This document shows, piece after piece, positions 43,343-53,963 of a stretch of 64,000 nucleotides of DNA. The notes under the pieces are model-generated. The model had not been told where the DNA came from, did no database searches, and worked only from the letters and a program-made list of their open reading frames with translations. The DNA comes from Ahaetulla prasina (taxonomy: Eukaryota; Chordata; Lepidosauria; Squamata; Colubridae). Location of the stretch: the NCBI RefSeq assembly GCF_028640845.1, contig NC_080539.1, positions 189,667,436 through 189,731,435 of the forward strand, in the 5' to 3' direction. Each line of letters starts with the position of its first letter. The stretch's first letter is position 1. Both the position numbers and the translations under genes were made by a program.

Positions 43343-43822
43343 CACACCCAAATATTTGACCTTTTTTACTATTTGAAATCCCGTTATTTTCTCTAATTCT
43401 ACTTTTTGCTGTATAGTCATATTTTTAGTTATTATTTTTGTCTTTTGTTGATTTACTTTAAATCCAGATACCTTTCTATATTGACTAATTATATCCATCA
43501 AGTGTACAACCGATTGTATTGGTTGGGATAAAATAACAAACAGGTCATCTGCAAATGCCCTTAATCTATAATCTTGATGTCTAATTTTAATTCCCTTTAT
43601 GTTAATTGACCCACGTATCTTATTCAATAGAGGTTCTAACATCAAAATAAACAATAATGGCGACAAAGGGCATCCTTGCCTTGTTCCTTTTTCAATTCTG
43701 AAAACTTCCATTAAACTACCATTAACTATTATTTGAGCTATTTGTCTCTGATATACTGCCCTAATTGATTGTATAAAATATTCCCCAAACTGCATCTTTT
43801 CTATTACTCTAAATAAAAATTC
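43343..43822 (-). pseudogene. L1 copy A RT palm/thumb segment
   Basis: Contains GTRQGCPLSPLLFILMLEPL, LRAFADDLFVILSQP (FADD) and KVSGFKVNQQKTKIITKN, i.e. RT catalytic core and downstream. Cut at 43822 by the Gypsy insertion after LFRVIEKMQFG. Confidence 0.9.
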
Positions 43823-43833
43823 TGTCAGGCTGC

Positions 43834-45306
43834 GTGTACCACGGAGCATGTACCATTGTATTCGGGCAGACGTGAAAGAGCATCTGCCAAAAAGTTCCTT
43901 CCTCCGGGAATGTAATGTAAAGTGAAATTAAAACGGTTAAAATATTGAGCCCAGCGGGCTTGTATAGGCGAAAGTTTTCTAGGAGTTTTTAGCGCTTCCA
44001 GATTTTTGTGATCAATCCACAAAAGGATGGTTGGAACCTTCTAAGAATTGTCTCCAATGCGAAGAGCCCAATGAACTGCAAATGCTTCTTTCTCCCAAAT
44101 AGCCCCCTTTCTTTCAGTTTCAGTTAATTTTTGAGAAGTGAAAGCACAAGGTTGTAGTTTTCCATCGGCATTGTTCTGGAGCAAAACGGCTCCGACCGCT
44201 ATGTCACTAGCATCTGCTTGTACAACAAAAGGAACATCCATGTCAGGGTGTTTCAAAATAAGTTCAGCAGCAAACAGTCGTTTCAACTTTTCAAACGCTG
44301 CTTGACATTCCATTGACCATTCGAGAGGTAATGATGGTTTAGGCTTTGTATCTCCTTTAGTTTTTAAGAGGTTGGTGATTGGCAAAGCAATTTGAGCAAA
44401 GGAGGGGATGAATTGACGATAAAAGTTCACAAATCCCAAGAAACTTTGCAGCTGTTTGCGTGTGCGTGGGGGGGCCCATTCCAAGACAGCTTTCACTTTC
44501 TCTGGGTCCATTTCCAATCCATCCGCCAATATGCGGTACCCTAAGTAGTCTATTTTTGTTTAATGGAAATCACATTTGGATAGCTTGCAATAAAGTTCTG
44601 CGGATAATAACTTTTTGAGAACTGCTCTTACTAGTTTAATATGTTCTTCCATTGTTTCTGTATAAATAAGTATATCGTCAAGGTAAACAAGAACCCCTTT
44701 AAACAAATGTTGATGGAGTATTTCATTTATTAGTTGCATGAAAACTGCGGGCGCCCCCTGCAGTCCAAACAGCAGTACTCGAAACTGAAAGCATCCTAGG
44801 GGGCAGTTGAAGGTGGTTTTCCATTCATCCCCCTCCTTTATACAAACTCTGTAGTAAGCCTCTCGTAGGTCTAATTTGGTGAAAAACTTTCCTTTTGCTA
44901 GATGTGCTAACATGTCTTTCATGAGCGGCATGGGGTATACGTTTTCGGCACATATTGCGTTTAGGTTTCTATAGTCAATAGAAACCTAATATAAGATGAA
45001 AGGAGCCATCTTTCTTTTCTCGGAACATTACTGGTGCGGCCACACGAGGCCTAGCCGGTTGGATAAACCCCCGCTCTAAGTTTTTGTCTATAAAATTACG
45101 TAGCTCCCCCAATTCTTTTTGGGTCATGGGATAAGCTTTTAGTTTTGGAAGCTTTACTCCTGGAAGTATGTCTATTGCGCAGTCAGTAGGCCTATGGGGA
45201 GGTAGAACATCTGATGCTTTCTCGCTAAAGACTTCTCGCAAGTCCCAGTATTCCTTAGGTATCCTCTCCTCCCCTTCTATCCATTCCATCATTGCCCCCA
45301 TCACGT
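43834..45306 (-). pseudogene. Gypsy pol: reverse transcriptase and RNase H
   Basis: RT blocks: YPMTQKELGELRNFI, FTKLDLREAYYRV (first Asp), FGLQGAPAVF and VYLDDILIY (YLDD intact). RNase H follows: VVQADASDIAVGAVL (catalytic Asp), [31 protein letters not shown]. In-frame stops near 44975, 44560 and 44040 break it. Coding stops at the deletion junction before integrase. Confidence 0.92.
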
Positions 45307-45839
45307 CATGGGGCACGGCCACGGTAGATTCCTCCTTGGTGTCTCTTTTCCCCCCTCTTAGAGCGAAAATGTAAGACTCCCATCTTCCAGTTAATATTCC
45401 ACTTCCGCAGCCATGGCAAGCCTAGCAACAGAGGTTGGTCCATCCCCGGGGCTACTATGAAGTTTAGGACCTCACGATGGTCTCCCATCATTTCTATGGG
45501 TTCTGTTACAAAATGGGCGGGCCCTCTCCCTGCCACAGAGCCATCCAACTAGGCAAAGGCGATGGGCCTACGTAGGGTTCTCAGTTTTAGTTCCATTTTC
45601 TCTACTACCTCGGGACTGATGATGCACCTAGTACACCCAGAGTCTAGGAACGCTAGCATTTCCCCCTTATTACCCGAAGAAGGGACATGCAGTTTGACCG
45701 GGATGTTCAAAGGACCCCGTGTCCAACTCACCAGAAGATCTTCATCGGATTCTGACGTGGTTTCACTGTCATCGGATTCGGTTGGTGTTCCATGCTCCTC
45801 CCTGATGGGAGTGGCCTTCTTGGCGATGCCTTCTCCCAC
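45306..45839 (-). pseudogene. Gypsy protease region
   Basis: Contains MLAFLDSGCTRCIIS, with the aspartic protease DSG active site, and a downstream PLLLGLPWLRKWN motif. A single TAG (45549-45551) splits the frame; both halves are in the same frame. Confidence 0.88.
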
Positions 45840-45851
45840 TTTTGCCGGCTT

Positions 45852-47072
45852 TCACGCCTTAGCAGTTGGTTTCACCAGTTCCTTTCCACCACTAGGGGTC
45901 GTCTTAGGCACCAGCTTCACCTGACAGTCAGCTGCTCGGTGGCCTTCTTTTCCACATCTGTAGCACGCAGTCGAGCGTTGCCTCCCACTCTCCGACATAA
46001 GGGCGTCCTTTGGAGGGCCTCTATGAAAATGGGCAGGGTTTGACCTTCCAGCACGCTCTCTTCGGCCACGATCCTTCACTAGCTCGATTTCCATCTCCGC
46101 TGCCAGAGTGTACCAGTCGTACAACGTGGTTGGAGAGGCCTGTGCCCGGCACAATTCATACAGATCTCCATTCAGGCCATCTTTGTAAATGTCCACAAGG
46201 GTCACCTCCGACCATCCTCTCATCAGGGGAACCAGATCACTGAACTCCTGGCTGTAGTCAGCCACTGGTCTCCTCCCTTGCCTGATGGTTTTCATCCGGC
46301 TTTTGGCCTTCTGCTCTGCCAGGGGGTCCTCGAACCTCCTCCTCAATGCAGTCATAAAATGCTCGTAGTTTTGCAGTGAGGGGGAATGGCCGCTATATAA
46401 TGACACAAACCACGCAGCTGCTCTTCCAGTTAGGTTTTGGGTCACAGCTCTAACTTGTGCTGCCTGTGACCAATAATTTTCCCCCCAGTCCATCATATGG
46501 TTATTCACTAGCGCCAGGAACAGTCCTAGCTCCTTGGCATTTCCATCGAATTTTCCAGACATGGGGGGGATTTTTGGCTTTTTCCTTCCTCTGTGCAGCC
46601 TCACTTTGCCAGCAGGTGGCGTACGCCCTCCATCCGACTCATCTGCCTCTGGGAAGGGGATTTCTGGTTCTGGTTGTTCCAAAATTTCTACGCATTGGGA
46701 AACTCCCCCAGTTGCTCCCCTGGTAATTTCTTCATCCTCTTCTCCCTCCCCCCTGGAGGACCAAATAGGGGATTCATACCTTTGACGCGCTGCTTGTCTT
46801 ACTTTCACCTCACGGTAAAGACGCAATGCCTCGTCCAACTGAAGCTTGTCTCTGATTTCCTGCTCTTCTTTCCAATCTGAAAGTCTAGCTCTCCCCTTTT
46901 TTCTTTTAGTCACTCGAGAAGGAAGCACTTCAGGATCTGGTTGCCACCTTTTTTCTTCCAGCTGTAATTGCTCCATCCACCGGGCTCTGCAATCCTCCAG
47001 TTCAGGGTTAAAACTGACAGAAGAAAAACTTCCGGTCACCTCCCCCAGTTCAGCAGCTGGCTGGCTTCCCAT
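45852..47072 (-). CDS. Gypsy Gag polyprotein (406 aa, open)
   Basis: ATG at 47072. It has a charged N-terminus, a capsid-like central region (PPMSGKFDGNAKELGLFL, a typical Gypsy/Ty3 gag start; ITQ-like RVTQNLTGRAAAWF; FEDPLAEQKAKSRM) and a C-terminal zinc knuckle CYRCGKEGHRAADC (CX2CX4HX4C). Gag forms the particle and binds RNA. It is uninterrupted, in contrast to pol, and the stop at 45852 is followed closely by the protease segment in another frame. Related domesticated genes exist in vertebrates, but this copy lies inside a plain insertion with LTR and TSD, so domestication is not indicated. Confidence 0.9.
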   Translation of the reverse strand: MGSQPAAELGEVTGSFSSVSFNPELEDCRARWMEQLQLEEKRWQPDPEVLPSRVTKRKKGRARLSDWKEEQEIRDKLQLDEALRLYREVKVRQAARQRYESPIWSSRGEGEEDEEITRGATGGVSQCVEILEQPEPEIPFPEADESDGGRTPPAGKVRLHRGRKKPKIPPMSGKFDGNAKELGLFLALVNNHMMDWGENYWSQAAQVRAVTQNLTGRAAAWFVSLYSGHSPSLQNYEHFMTALRRRFEDPLAEQKAKSRMKTIRQGRRPVADYSQEFSDLVPLMRGWSEVTLVDIYKDGLNGDLYELCRAQASPTTLYDWYTLAAEMEIELVKDRGRRERAGRSNPAHFHRGPPKDALMSESGRQRSTACYRCGKEGHRAADCQVKLVPKTTPSGGKELVKPTAKA

Positions 47073-47148
47073 GAAAGTTTTTCTGTTGGCCCCCTCGGTA
47101 TTTTGGTTAAAATCCTGGTTGGTCGACTTGCTGTGAGATCCAACTTAA

Positions 47149-47648
47149 TGTCAGGCTGCCTCTGATTATATTTAGGAAAGAATACACCTTGACTTCATTT
47201 GCAAATAAAGAAAAGTACTTTTACTAAATACATCATGACTGCAGCAGTATAAAGTTGGATCTGAGACAAAATATGGCTAACATTCCATATCCCCCCATTA
47301 GTCCCTCCTCTCCTCAGGAGGTCAGGCTGGTCTGGTCCAATGCCAGCTCTTTCTCGGCCCCCGTGGTAATCTTCTTCCGCCGGTCTCTAGCTGTTAATCA
47401 TCTCAGGAATGCAGTGTCTGTTGAAAAACCCACGCTCTAACATTCTTGCTGATTTCAACCGTTAATCACCCCTCCCTTTCTGTTATGTCAGACGACACTC
47501 TTAAAGGGCCCTCTTCCCTTACCCTGAATAGGACAGTAATACATCTTACATCCTTAAACTATTTTACATTACACAAAGAACCCATTACATTGTAACTACT
47601 GAATATAAATTGTACAAAAATATGAGAGGATTGGAGTGGAGGCTGACA
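47149..47648 (-). repeat. Gypsy 5' LTR (500 bp)
   Basis: On minus it starts TGTCAGCCTCC at 47648 and ends GCAGCCTGACA at 47149, next to the gag leader. The leader starts TTAAGTTGGATCTCACAGC; TGGATCTCAC may be part of a tRNA primer site. Confidence 0.85.
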
Positions 47649-47653
47649 AATTC

Positions 47654-49463
47654 CCAGATCAATCGATCAAAAGCCTTCTCTGCATCCAAGAAAAAAAAAG
47701 CTGCAGGGACCTGGTTGTTTCTCTCCAAATAATCTAGTAAATTCACAATTTATCTAACATTATTTCTCATTTGTCTCCCTTCTATAAATCCTAATTGATC
47801 ATTATGAATCTTTTGTTGTATAACCAACATTAATCTATTGGCTAGTATTTTAGCAAAGATCTTATAATCAACATTCAAAAGTGATATTGGCCTATAATTT
47901 TCTGGCATAGTACAATCTTGATCCTCCTTTGGTATCAGTGAGATAAAAGCAGTTCTCCAGGATGGAGGTACATTTCCTCCGAACTGAATTTTATTAAATA
48001 ATTCCTTAAGAGGGTCCACCATTTCAAGTTGTAAATTTTTACAATAAACAGCAGTTAATCCATCTGTTTCTGGGGCTTTACCTATTTTTAGCTGCTTAAT
48101 AGCTAAAATAATTTCTTCTGATGTTATAGATTGATTCAATTTTTCCCTTTGTTCCAACCTAAGTTCATCAATATTTCCTTCCTGTAAATATCTATATCTA
48201 TACCTTGAATTGAATCACTAGCATATAATTTTGTATAAAATTCTAAAAAGGCTTTTTTAATCAAATTCTGTTGATATACTTCTTTACCTTTATATTCTAT
48301 TTTACCAATAACATGTGATTTCTGTTTTTTCCTTATTACATATGCTAATCACCTGCCTGGCTTATTAGCATTACAAAATGTATTGTGCTTAACATATTGT
48401 AAATTAATTGCAACCTGGTCAGCTATAAGCATATTAAACTGTCCTCACAGTATATTTATTGCTTCTCTAGCTTTTTTATCTTCTGGATTAAGTATAAGTA
48501 GTCGCTCTTTCTTTTTTATTTCCTCTTCTAGTTCCCTACACTTCTTCTGCTGTCTAGTTCTGTGTTTATTATTCATATATATTAAAATTCCCCTAATATA
48601 TGCTTTACTTGCATCCCAAACTATTTCTATCGGAGTACCCTTATTCATATTCACAACAAAAAAACTCTTTGATTTGTCTTTTACATTCCTTTACATTTTC
48701 TTCATATCTAAACAAATTCTCATTTAATCTCCAAGATCTCCTATCTGACTTTTCCTGATTGAATTCCACCCACACCGGACTATGATCAGTTAAAGTTCTT
48801 GGACATAATTTGGTCTTCTTTACCCTGGAAAGAAAGTCAATAGAAATTAGTATAAAATCAATCCTAGAAAAGGATTGATGTCTATCAGAAAAAAAGATAA
48901 AATCTTTTTCTTCAACATTCCTTTCTCGCCAAATATCTCTTAGCTCCAAATTTTCCATCATATCAAAAAAAGCTTTTGGTAATTTTGCACGACTTGAAAT
49001 ATTTTGAGAAATACTTTTTATCTTTCTTAGTATCCAATGCTCCACTCCAGTCTCCCATTAATACAAACGATTTATAATTCCACTGTATTATTTTAGTATG
49101 TAAAAGTTTATAAAAATTTTCTTGCTGCCAATTAGGTGCATATACTCCAATTACAAGTGTTCTCTTTCCCTCTATTAAAAGTTCAATAGCAATATATCTT
49201 CCTTCAGCATCTGCCTCAATTAATTTGGCTGTTAGTTCTTTCTTTAGGTATATAACTACGCCATTCTTCTTCTCTGGAGCCGATGCAGCAAATATGTACC
49301 TAGTCTTGAATTTATCAAATACTTTTGGTCTGTCACTCTAATATGTGTTTCCTGCAAGCAGATTACATCATTTTTAAATTGTCTCAAATAATGAAATATC
49401 TTTTTTCCTTTTTTGTGGTGAGTTCAGGCCGTTAACATTCCAAGTTAAAAATCTATTTGCCAT
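47654..49463 (-). pseudogene. L1 copy A ORF2 N-terminal half
   Basis: The ORF2 start ATG at 49463 is followed by NRFLTWNVNGLNS. Endonuclease FFSDRHQSFSRIDFILIS and LTDHSPVWVEF at 48641-49045. RT start ITSEEIILAIKQLKIGKAP and NYRPISLLNVDYKIF at 47750-48157. Ends at DAEKAFDRLIWEF, where the Gypsy element is inserted. Frameshifts present. Confidence 0.9.
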
Positions 49464-49473
49464 TCTTGGCACT

Positions 49474-49918
49474 GTGAAGCTTTTGGAACATCAGCTGAAG
49501 ATCTTCCCAAATTCTCCTCTTCAGCCTGGCCCCTCCCACAGCTTCTGTTTTAAGAATTTCTTGAGTTTTTGTTTGAGATTGCTGCATTTTTTCTTGTTCT
49601 TCACGTTTAGTAGCTGCTCTGGTCAGTCTTTGCTCTTTTGGATCTTTAATATCCCCTATATTTTCCGTACTTCTGATATTTGGAAAATAGCCAGTGATTG
49701 CGACAAATCTTCTTCAGTAATTGCAGCTTCCGCTTGCGCTTGTATCTGTTTTCCTTCCTTCTCATACTTTTTTGCTAACTTTGCTTCTCCTCTCCTCCTA
49801 GCATCTGGCGATGGTGGACTTCCAGCCTTTAAAACATTGGTATAAAAATCCCCTGCCTTCCAAACCGTGTTAAGGCGATATCTTTCTCCAGCATAAATTA
49901 ATGTTAGTCCAGTTGGAT
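49474..49918 (-). pseudogene. L1 copy A ORF1 C-terminal remnant
   Basis: Minus strand reads PTGLTLIYAG, RYRLNTVWKAGDFYTNVLKAG, then SPPSPDARRRGEAK and a Gln/Glu-rich tail, matching the end of the ORF1 at 38123. 5' truncation at about 49918 marks the start of the inserted copy. Confidence 0.85.
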
Positions 49919-49934
49919 CAATACCTAATTTTTT

Positions 49935-50313
49935 GTTGAGTTCAGTGAACTGGTTATGATAAATGTTTTCTGAAAAATGTCTGGTTTTCTTTCAACTTCC
50001 AGACAGGGAGAAAAAAAAAACCCTCCCCAAAAGTCCAAGAGAGGAGCAATGGAAATCAGTCAAGATGCAGCGGGCTTGATCACATCAAACCTTATTTTAC
50101 AGGAGGGGCAGGAGGCTTGCGCATAAGTGCAGGAGCAGCTCTTTTGGGGAGGAGCACCTTTTGGTTGGGGACGGTGCTGAAATGAGTGTCCTGCCTACAG
50201 TGCCTATGCCGGCTGCTCCTTCCCAGCCAGAGCTGGAATGCTGTAGATGCTGGCCTTCCCTCCGGCGGGCCTCGGCAGCTTGTGGAGAGAGATGGGCCGA
50301 TTTCAGTGCCTTC
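49935..50313. other. Intronic DNA, nothing recognised
   Basis: Moderately GC-rich. May be the outer, more diverged part of the inverted repeat that follows. Confidence 0.4.
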
Positions 50314-50629
50314 TGCCCAGATGCCCTTGCTTCCACCAAGCATTTCTTTGCTAACCTGATTTCCAGCTTGTCACATTTCCCTGTCACATTTCTCGCCATC
50401 GTGTGCAGGGAAACAAAAGTTTGAAAAACTAAAAAAAAAATTCAATCAATCAATTCCAACTTTTCACAATAAAAAAATCTCACAAAGTTGGAATTGATTG
50501 ATTGAACTTTTTTTTTTATCCCACAAACTTTCCCTGCACATGCCAGTGAGAAACGCGATGGAGTAACATGACAGAGCTGGAAATCAGGTTAGCAAAGAAA
50601 TGCTTGGTGGAAGCAAGGGCATCTGGGCA
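50314..50629. repeat. Large imperfect inverted repeat (150 bp arms, 20 bp loop)
   Basis: Left arm 50314-50463, right arm 50484-50629. The first ~55 bases of the arms are perfectly complementary (tgcccagatgcccttgc...). The inner ends (tcaatcaatcaattccaact) are also perfect; the middle is diverged. Lies in RAMP1 intron 2, about 0.87 kb downstream of the exon 2 donor. Confidence 0.9.
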
Positions 50630-51490
50630 ATGGTGAATGGGCAATCTCCACAGCACAGTGCTGTGCTGCAATGGAAAAATGGGAAATAGAGCGGCTGACG
50701 TGAGGGAAGGAGGAGAACAAAATTCCTGCCCAAATGTCCACTGCCAATCAGTGGCTCCAATAGTAGGCAGGCAGGTCAATGGTCTGTCTGCACTCCTCCG
50801 GTGTGCCTTAAAAGTCCTGGAAGGGCTTTCGGAGGGAATGATTCCACAGATTTCCTGCTTCTCCCATTTCTTCACACCTTTGAAATTACGCCTCACATTC
50901 TCATTTCTTGATGCTTCAGCGGAGGGGGTGAGGGATACGAGTTTAGGTTGTAACTACTTCTCTCCCTGGCCAAAAGTCTTCCCAGAAGTCCCCCCCCAAA
51001 CAACACACTCGCTTTCATTTTCCATTTTGTACCCCTCAGTTTGGGGACACTTCGATAAGTCTTTCTCCTTCTCCTACTTCTTCTACGAAGCTCCCCTTCA
51101 GCTGGTTCTGAGAAAGTTTGATGAACTATTGAAAGCTTTGGCTTGAATGGAAGCTCTCCCAATGGAGGAATAGGGAAGACTTAGGTCATTTTTCTCCTCT
51201 CCCTTCTCTCCCACCCATCCAGCCACCCCCCTCCCCTATAGACCTTTGTGATAATTCTTTCCTGGGATTCTGATCATCTGGGGAAGGATCACTTTCTCAA
51301 TGGAGCAAATTGGTGGAAAACAAAGTGGAGTTGTAGACAGGGAAAAAACGGTAGGTCAGCAGCTAGCAAAGTTTTTTCACAGTGGAGTGAAGACTATCCT
51401 TCTCTGCCCTATCTGGCCCCAGTTACTTATCTTGACTACATCTGGCCTTCCTTGAAGAAATAAGTAAAAAAATACTTTTGATTATTTTAT
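50630..51490. other. Unique intronic DNA next to exon 2
   Basis: No coding motif in the open frames (e.g. 50637-51146). Confidence 0.45.
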
Positions 51491-51496
51491 ACTTAC

Positions 51497-51632
51497 TCCA
51501 AAGTCTTATCCCAATCGCACCATAGTGTCTTCCTGAGAGTTTCCATGTCAGATTTAAATTTGCTGAGACAAAAGTCCTCAATTAATTCTCCATAAGATTC
51601 ATGGCATGCAGAGACCATAATAAAATGATGGG
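51497..51632 (-). CDS. RAMP1: RAMP1 internal exon (exon 2)
   Basis: Too short to stand out as an open frame. The minus strand reads HHFIMVSACHESYGELI, then EDFCLSKFKSDME, then TLRKTLWCDWDKTL. Human RAMP1 as I recall it has HHLFMTTACQ, ELCLTQFQVDM and TLWCDWGRTI in this exon. This is the end of the signal peptide and the first half of the extracellular domain. The acceptor is tctattttag ending at 51633, and the donor GTAAGT follows at 51496. Two bases complete the first codon (phase 1 intron upstream) and GA is left for exon 3 (phase 2). Cysteines matching human 27, 40 and 57 are kept. One residue is missing relative to human near the YGALL region. Exon 1 was not found in the window. Confidence 0.96.
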
Positions 51633-51634
51633 CT

Positions 51635-52904
51635 AAAATAGAAAGAGTTAGAATGAAATTGCTTGATTCATGTCAGTATAGAAATTACCAGTGGAAGAAT
51701 AATATCAAATAGATCTCTTTCTGTCGTCTAAACATTGTTGCCTAAGTAAATAATCATTTCAGAGAAATGAAACATTACAGGTAGACCTCTACAGCCATCA
51801 AACAGTTTTAATAAATGTAAGTTATAATGTGGCAGCTGAAAACTTCATCACAATTTTTCCAAATTTGACTGTATGGAAATATAGCAGTTAGTCTGAGGCT
51901 GAAGAATGTAATAAATCAGTAAACAAATCTCAGAATTGTTCAAAAATCTAGTACAAGGAACATTCCCATAAAGGGCATTTTTGGAAAGGCTAGAAACAGC
52001 TATCAGCTGTCCAGCTAGCAAATATAAAAAGAAAACTAGGGGGACATTGTGCTTCCCAAAAGTAAAGTTTTATTGAATGCACTACATTGGCACAGAAGAA
52101 GTGAAAGCAGCTCTGGGTTTCCTGTACAAATGCCCACATAGTTAAACTTGTTTTCCCTTTGGCCATCCCCCTCAGTTCATTGCATTGTCCAATTACATCT
52201 GCTTCTTTTGTTATGAGAACAGCCCGGATCATTCAAACACCTGTGCAGCATGACTTTGAGGGTGGCAGCAGGGTCTCACTATCTGCACATTGAATCTTGG
52301 CATTCCATTCGCATCCCAGACATTCCAACCACCCCCCTCCCGATTGTTGTCAAGCTGAGAGTGAAGAAGTAACTAAGCAAAAGACCAAATCACTCTTGAC
52401 ACATACCCAATCTGACATAGTCAATTACAGATGTGTATGTTAATTCCTTAGAAGTTTTCTCTCCCTACAGAACAATAATGTCTTATCAGTATTAACAACT
52501 TCATTCTTCCTAAAGAATGTTAGGATTGCATGTAATGCACATGATTAAAATCTAGATTACTTTTGGTTTATATTGAAATAAATGCTGATTGAGTTTTAGC
52601 TACTAGAGATATGTTTCTTTCTCAACCCATTGATTTTCTGGAAGTCTTTAAAAACTTGGCTGTTTTCCTAGGTTTTGGGGTAGAATTTTCTTTTATAGAA
52701 TGTACATTGGTCCCGATGCATAGGTGTTTTTTTTTAATTCTTATTTTCTAATTTTAGTATTCTGCAGTTGGGCAGCCTCTAAATTTCATTAAAAAAAACA
52801 AAATAAAAATTATTTGAAAGTTTCTTATCTCTGCTAATATGCTGTACATATCTCATAAGCCAGGGTGATATAGTCAACAGTAGGGTATCTTATAAAAGTC
52901 TCGC
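51635..52904. other. RAMP1 intron 1, unique DNA
   Basis: Nothing recognised. Confidence 0.5.
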
Positions 52905-52994
52905 ATATTACATCCGGGTGGGTAGGCAGAGCCTCCCGCAGTCGCCACTACTGGTTCACCTGAACCAGACAGAACCAGCTGAATCCCATCTCTG
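52905..52994 (-). mobile_element. hAT MITE fragment (7334 family)
   Basis: On minus it reads AGAGATGGGATTCAGCTGG then TTCAGGTGAACCAGTAG, the same terminus type as 7334-7710. Confidence 0.65.
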
Positions 52995-53004
52995 ATCTAA
53001 GTGT

Positions 53005-53590
53005 CTTTGAAAATTCGAGTTCGACAGTCAAGTGGTTAATAATTCTTTTTATGGGAAAAGGGCCAAAGAATTTCAGCCCCAATTTCTTGGAGGGTTATCT
53101 GGACTGCAAATATTTAGTAGACAAATAGACCTTATCCTCAACTTTGAAGTATTTTGGCTTTGTGCGCTTTTTGTTGGCTTGTTTCTTGTATGCTTCTCTT
53201 GCCTCCTCCAAAGTTTTTCTTATTTTATGTTTTTCAAAGTTTTTCGTATTTTATGGTTGGGTGACTCACTCCTTTAGAAAGGTGGTCAACAGGATAGCCT
53301 GGGGCAGTTCAGGAATAGCTACAAAGCCCTGCCAGGTGGCCACTTTAAAAGGAGAGACTGTGCAGTGTGCACTGAGTTGTTATATGCAACTTCCACAAAA
53401 GGGAGGAGATCTGCTCAATTGTTTCGTTAATAATTTATGTAGCACCTGTTCCAGGACCCAACTTGCACATTCACACACCCCATTTATTTCTAGGTGATGT
53501 GAGGAGCTAAGCTTCTGAATAGTCCCCAAAAGTTTTAGGAATTCTTGTCAAAACAGTGAAGTAAATGACTGGCCCACGGTGGCTGTGCCA
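53005..53590 (-). pseudogene. Gypsy integrase remnant
   Basis: On the minus strand, in several frames: SWVLEQVL (end of the integrase core), then KVYLSTKYLQSRLP, KKLGLKFFGPFPI and LTVELE. These match the integrase C-terminal region of the element at 2-838 (KVFLSTKYLRLRIP, FLGPFPIVKI, VTVQLKLP) but with many stops. An older insertion in RAMP1 intron 1. Confidence 0.8.
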
Positions 53591-53963
53591 GTGAAAACAG
53601 AGCTTGAGAGGGTTGCACGCGGTTGTCTAAGGCTGTTTTCAGCTGTGACGACTTCCTGCAACCCTCTGCCACCGAAAATGGAGCTCCATTTTCACTGGCC
53701 ATAGATGTGGCAAGAGCAAGTTGAGAGCACTAGCCCGGCCTGGCTGCAGCTAACACCACTACTCTCACCGCCTCCATGGCCTGCTCGCTGCTCTTGCAGT
53801 GCCTTGTGCAGCACACTTAAATTTAGTGTGCTTCACAATGGGGGAGATGGCATCACCTCTTCCTCCTGGAGCCCATTATGATGCGGAGCATTGGCTGGGC
53901 CAGTGTCCTGGGGCAGAGAGAAAATTACGTGCCCCCCTGAGCGACCGAGGTGTGTGCAGCACC
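53591..53963. mobile_element. hAT-like repeat related to 1735-2066
   Basis: Shares the 'ccagtgaaaacagagct' and 'gaaaatggagctccattttcact' units with 1755-1815. Borders uncertain. Confidence 0.45.

Larger units (their letters stand above)
43823..47648 (-). mobile_element. Gypsy retrotransposon inserted in L1 copy A, 3' half deleted, 5 bp TSD
   Basis: Bounded by TGTCAG...CTGACA ends and flanked by aattc at 43818-43822 and 47649-47653. On minus: 5' LTR (47648-47149), leader, gag, protease, RT and RNase H. There is then an abrupt junction at about 43833 to the last 11 bases of the LTR (GCAGCCTGACA). Integrase, polypurine tract and nearly all of the 3' LTR are missing. Confidence 0.9.
34602..49918 (-). 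mobile_element. Old L1 LINE (copy A), 5' truncated, hosting three later insertions
   Basis: The 3' end with poly(T) is at 34602, with a minus-strand G-rich tract at 34628-34700. The 5' truncation falls in ORF1 at about 49918. Flanks caatgcctaatttttt (34586-34601) and caatacctaatttttt (49919-49934) are a 16 bp TSD with one mismatch. Own sequence is about 4.4 kb in four blocks: 34602-36079, 39947-40158, 43343-43822 and 47654-49918. Between them sit L1 copy B, L1 copy C and a Gypsy element, each with its own TSD. Confidence 0.9.
25380..51496 (-). other. RAMP1: RAMP1 intron 2 (26.1 kb, phase 2)
   Basis: Donor GTAAGT (minus, 51496-51491) and acceptor polypyrimidine-AG ending at 25380. Almost entirely transposable elements: the split LINE, a solo LTR, the nested L1/Gypsy complex and a 150 bp hairpin. 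Confidence 0.93.

Noticed and set aside
45852..47072. Domesticated Gypsy gag (PEG10/RTL-like) gene
   Set aside because: The frame is intact, but it sits in an insertion with LTR, TSD and decayed pol, so recent insertion explains it.
53755..53790. Candidate RAMP1 exon 1 (ATG GAG GCG followed by GTGAGA on minus)
   Set aside because: Only three codons before the donor-like GT, with no signal peptide. RAMP1 exon 1 should give about 18 codons ending in phase 1.
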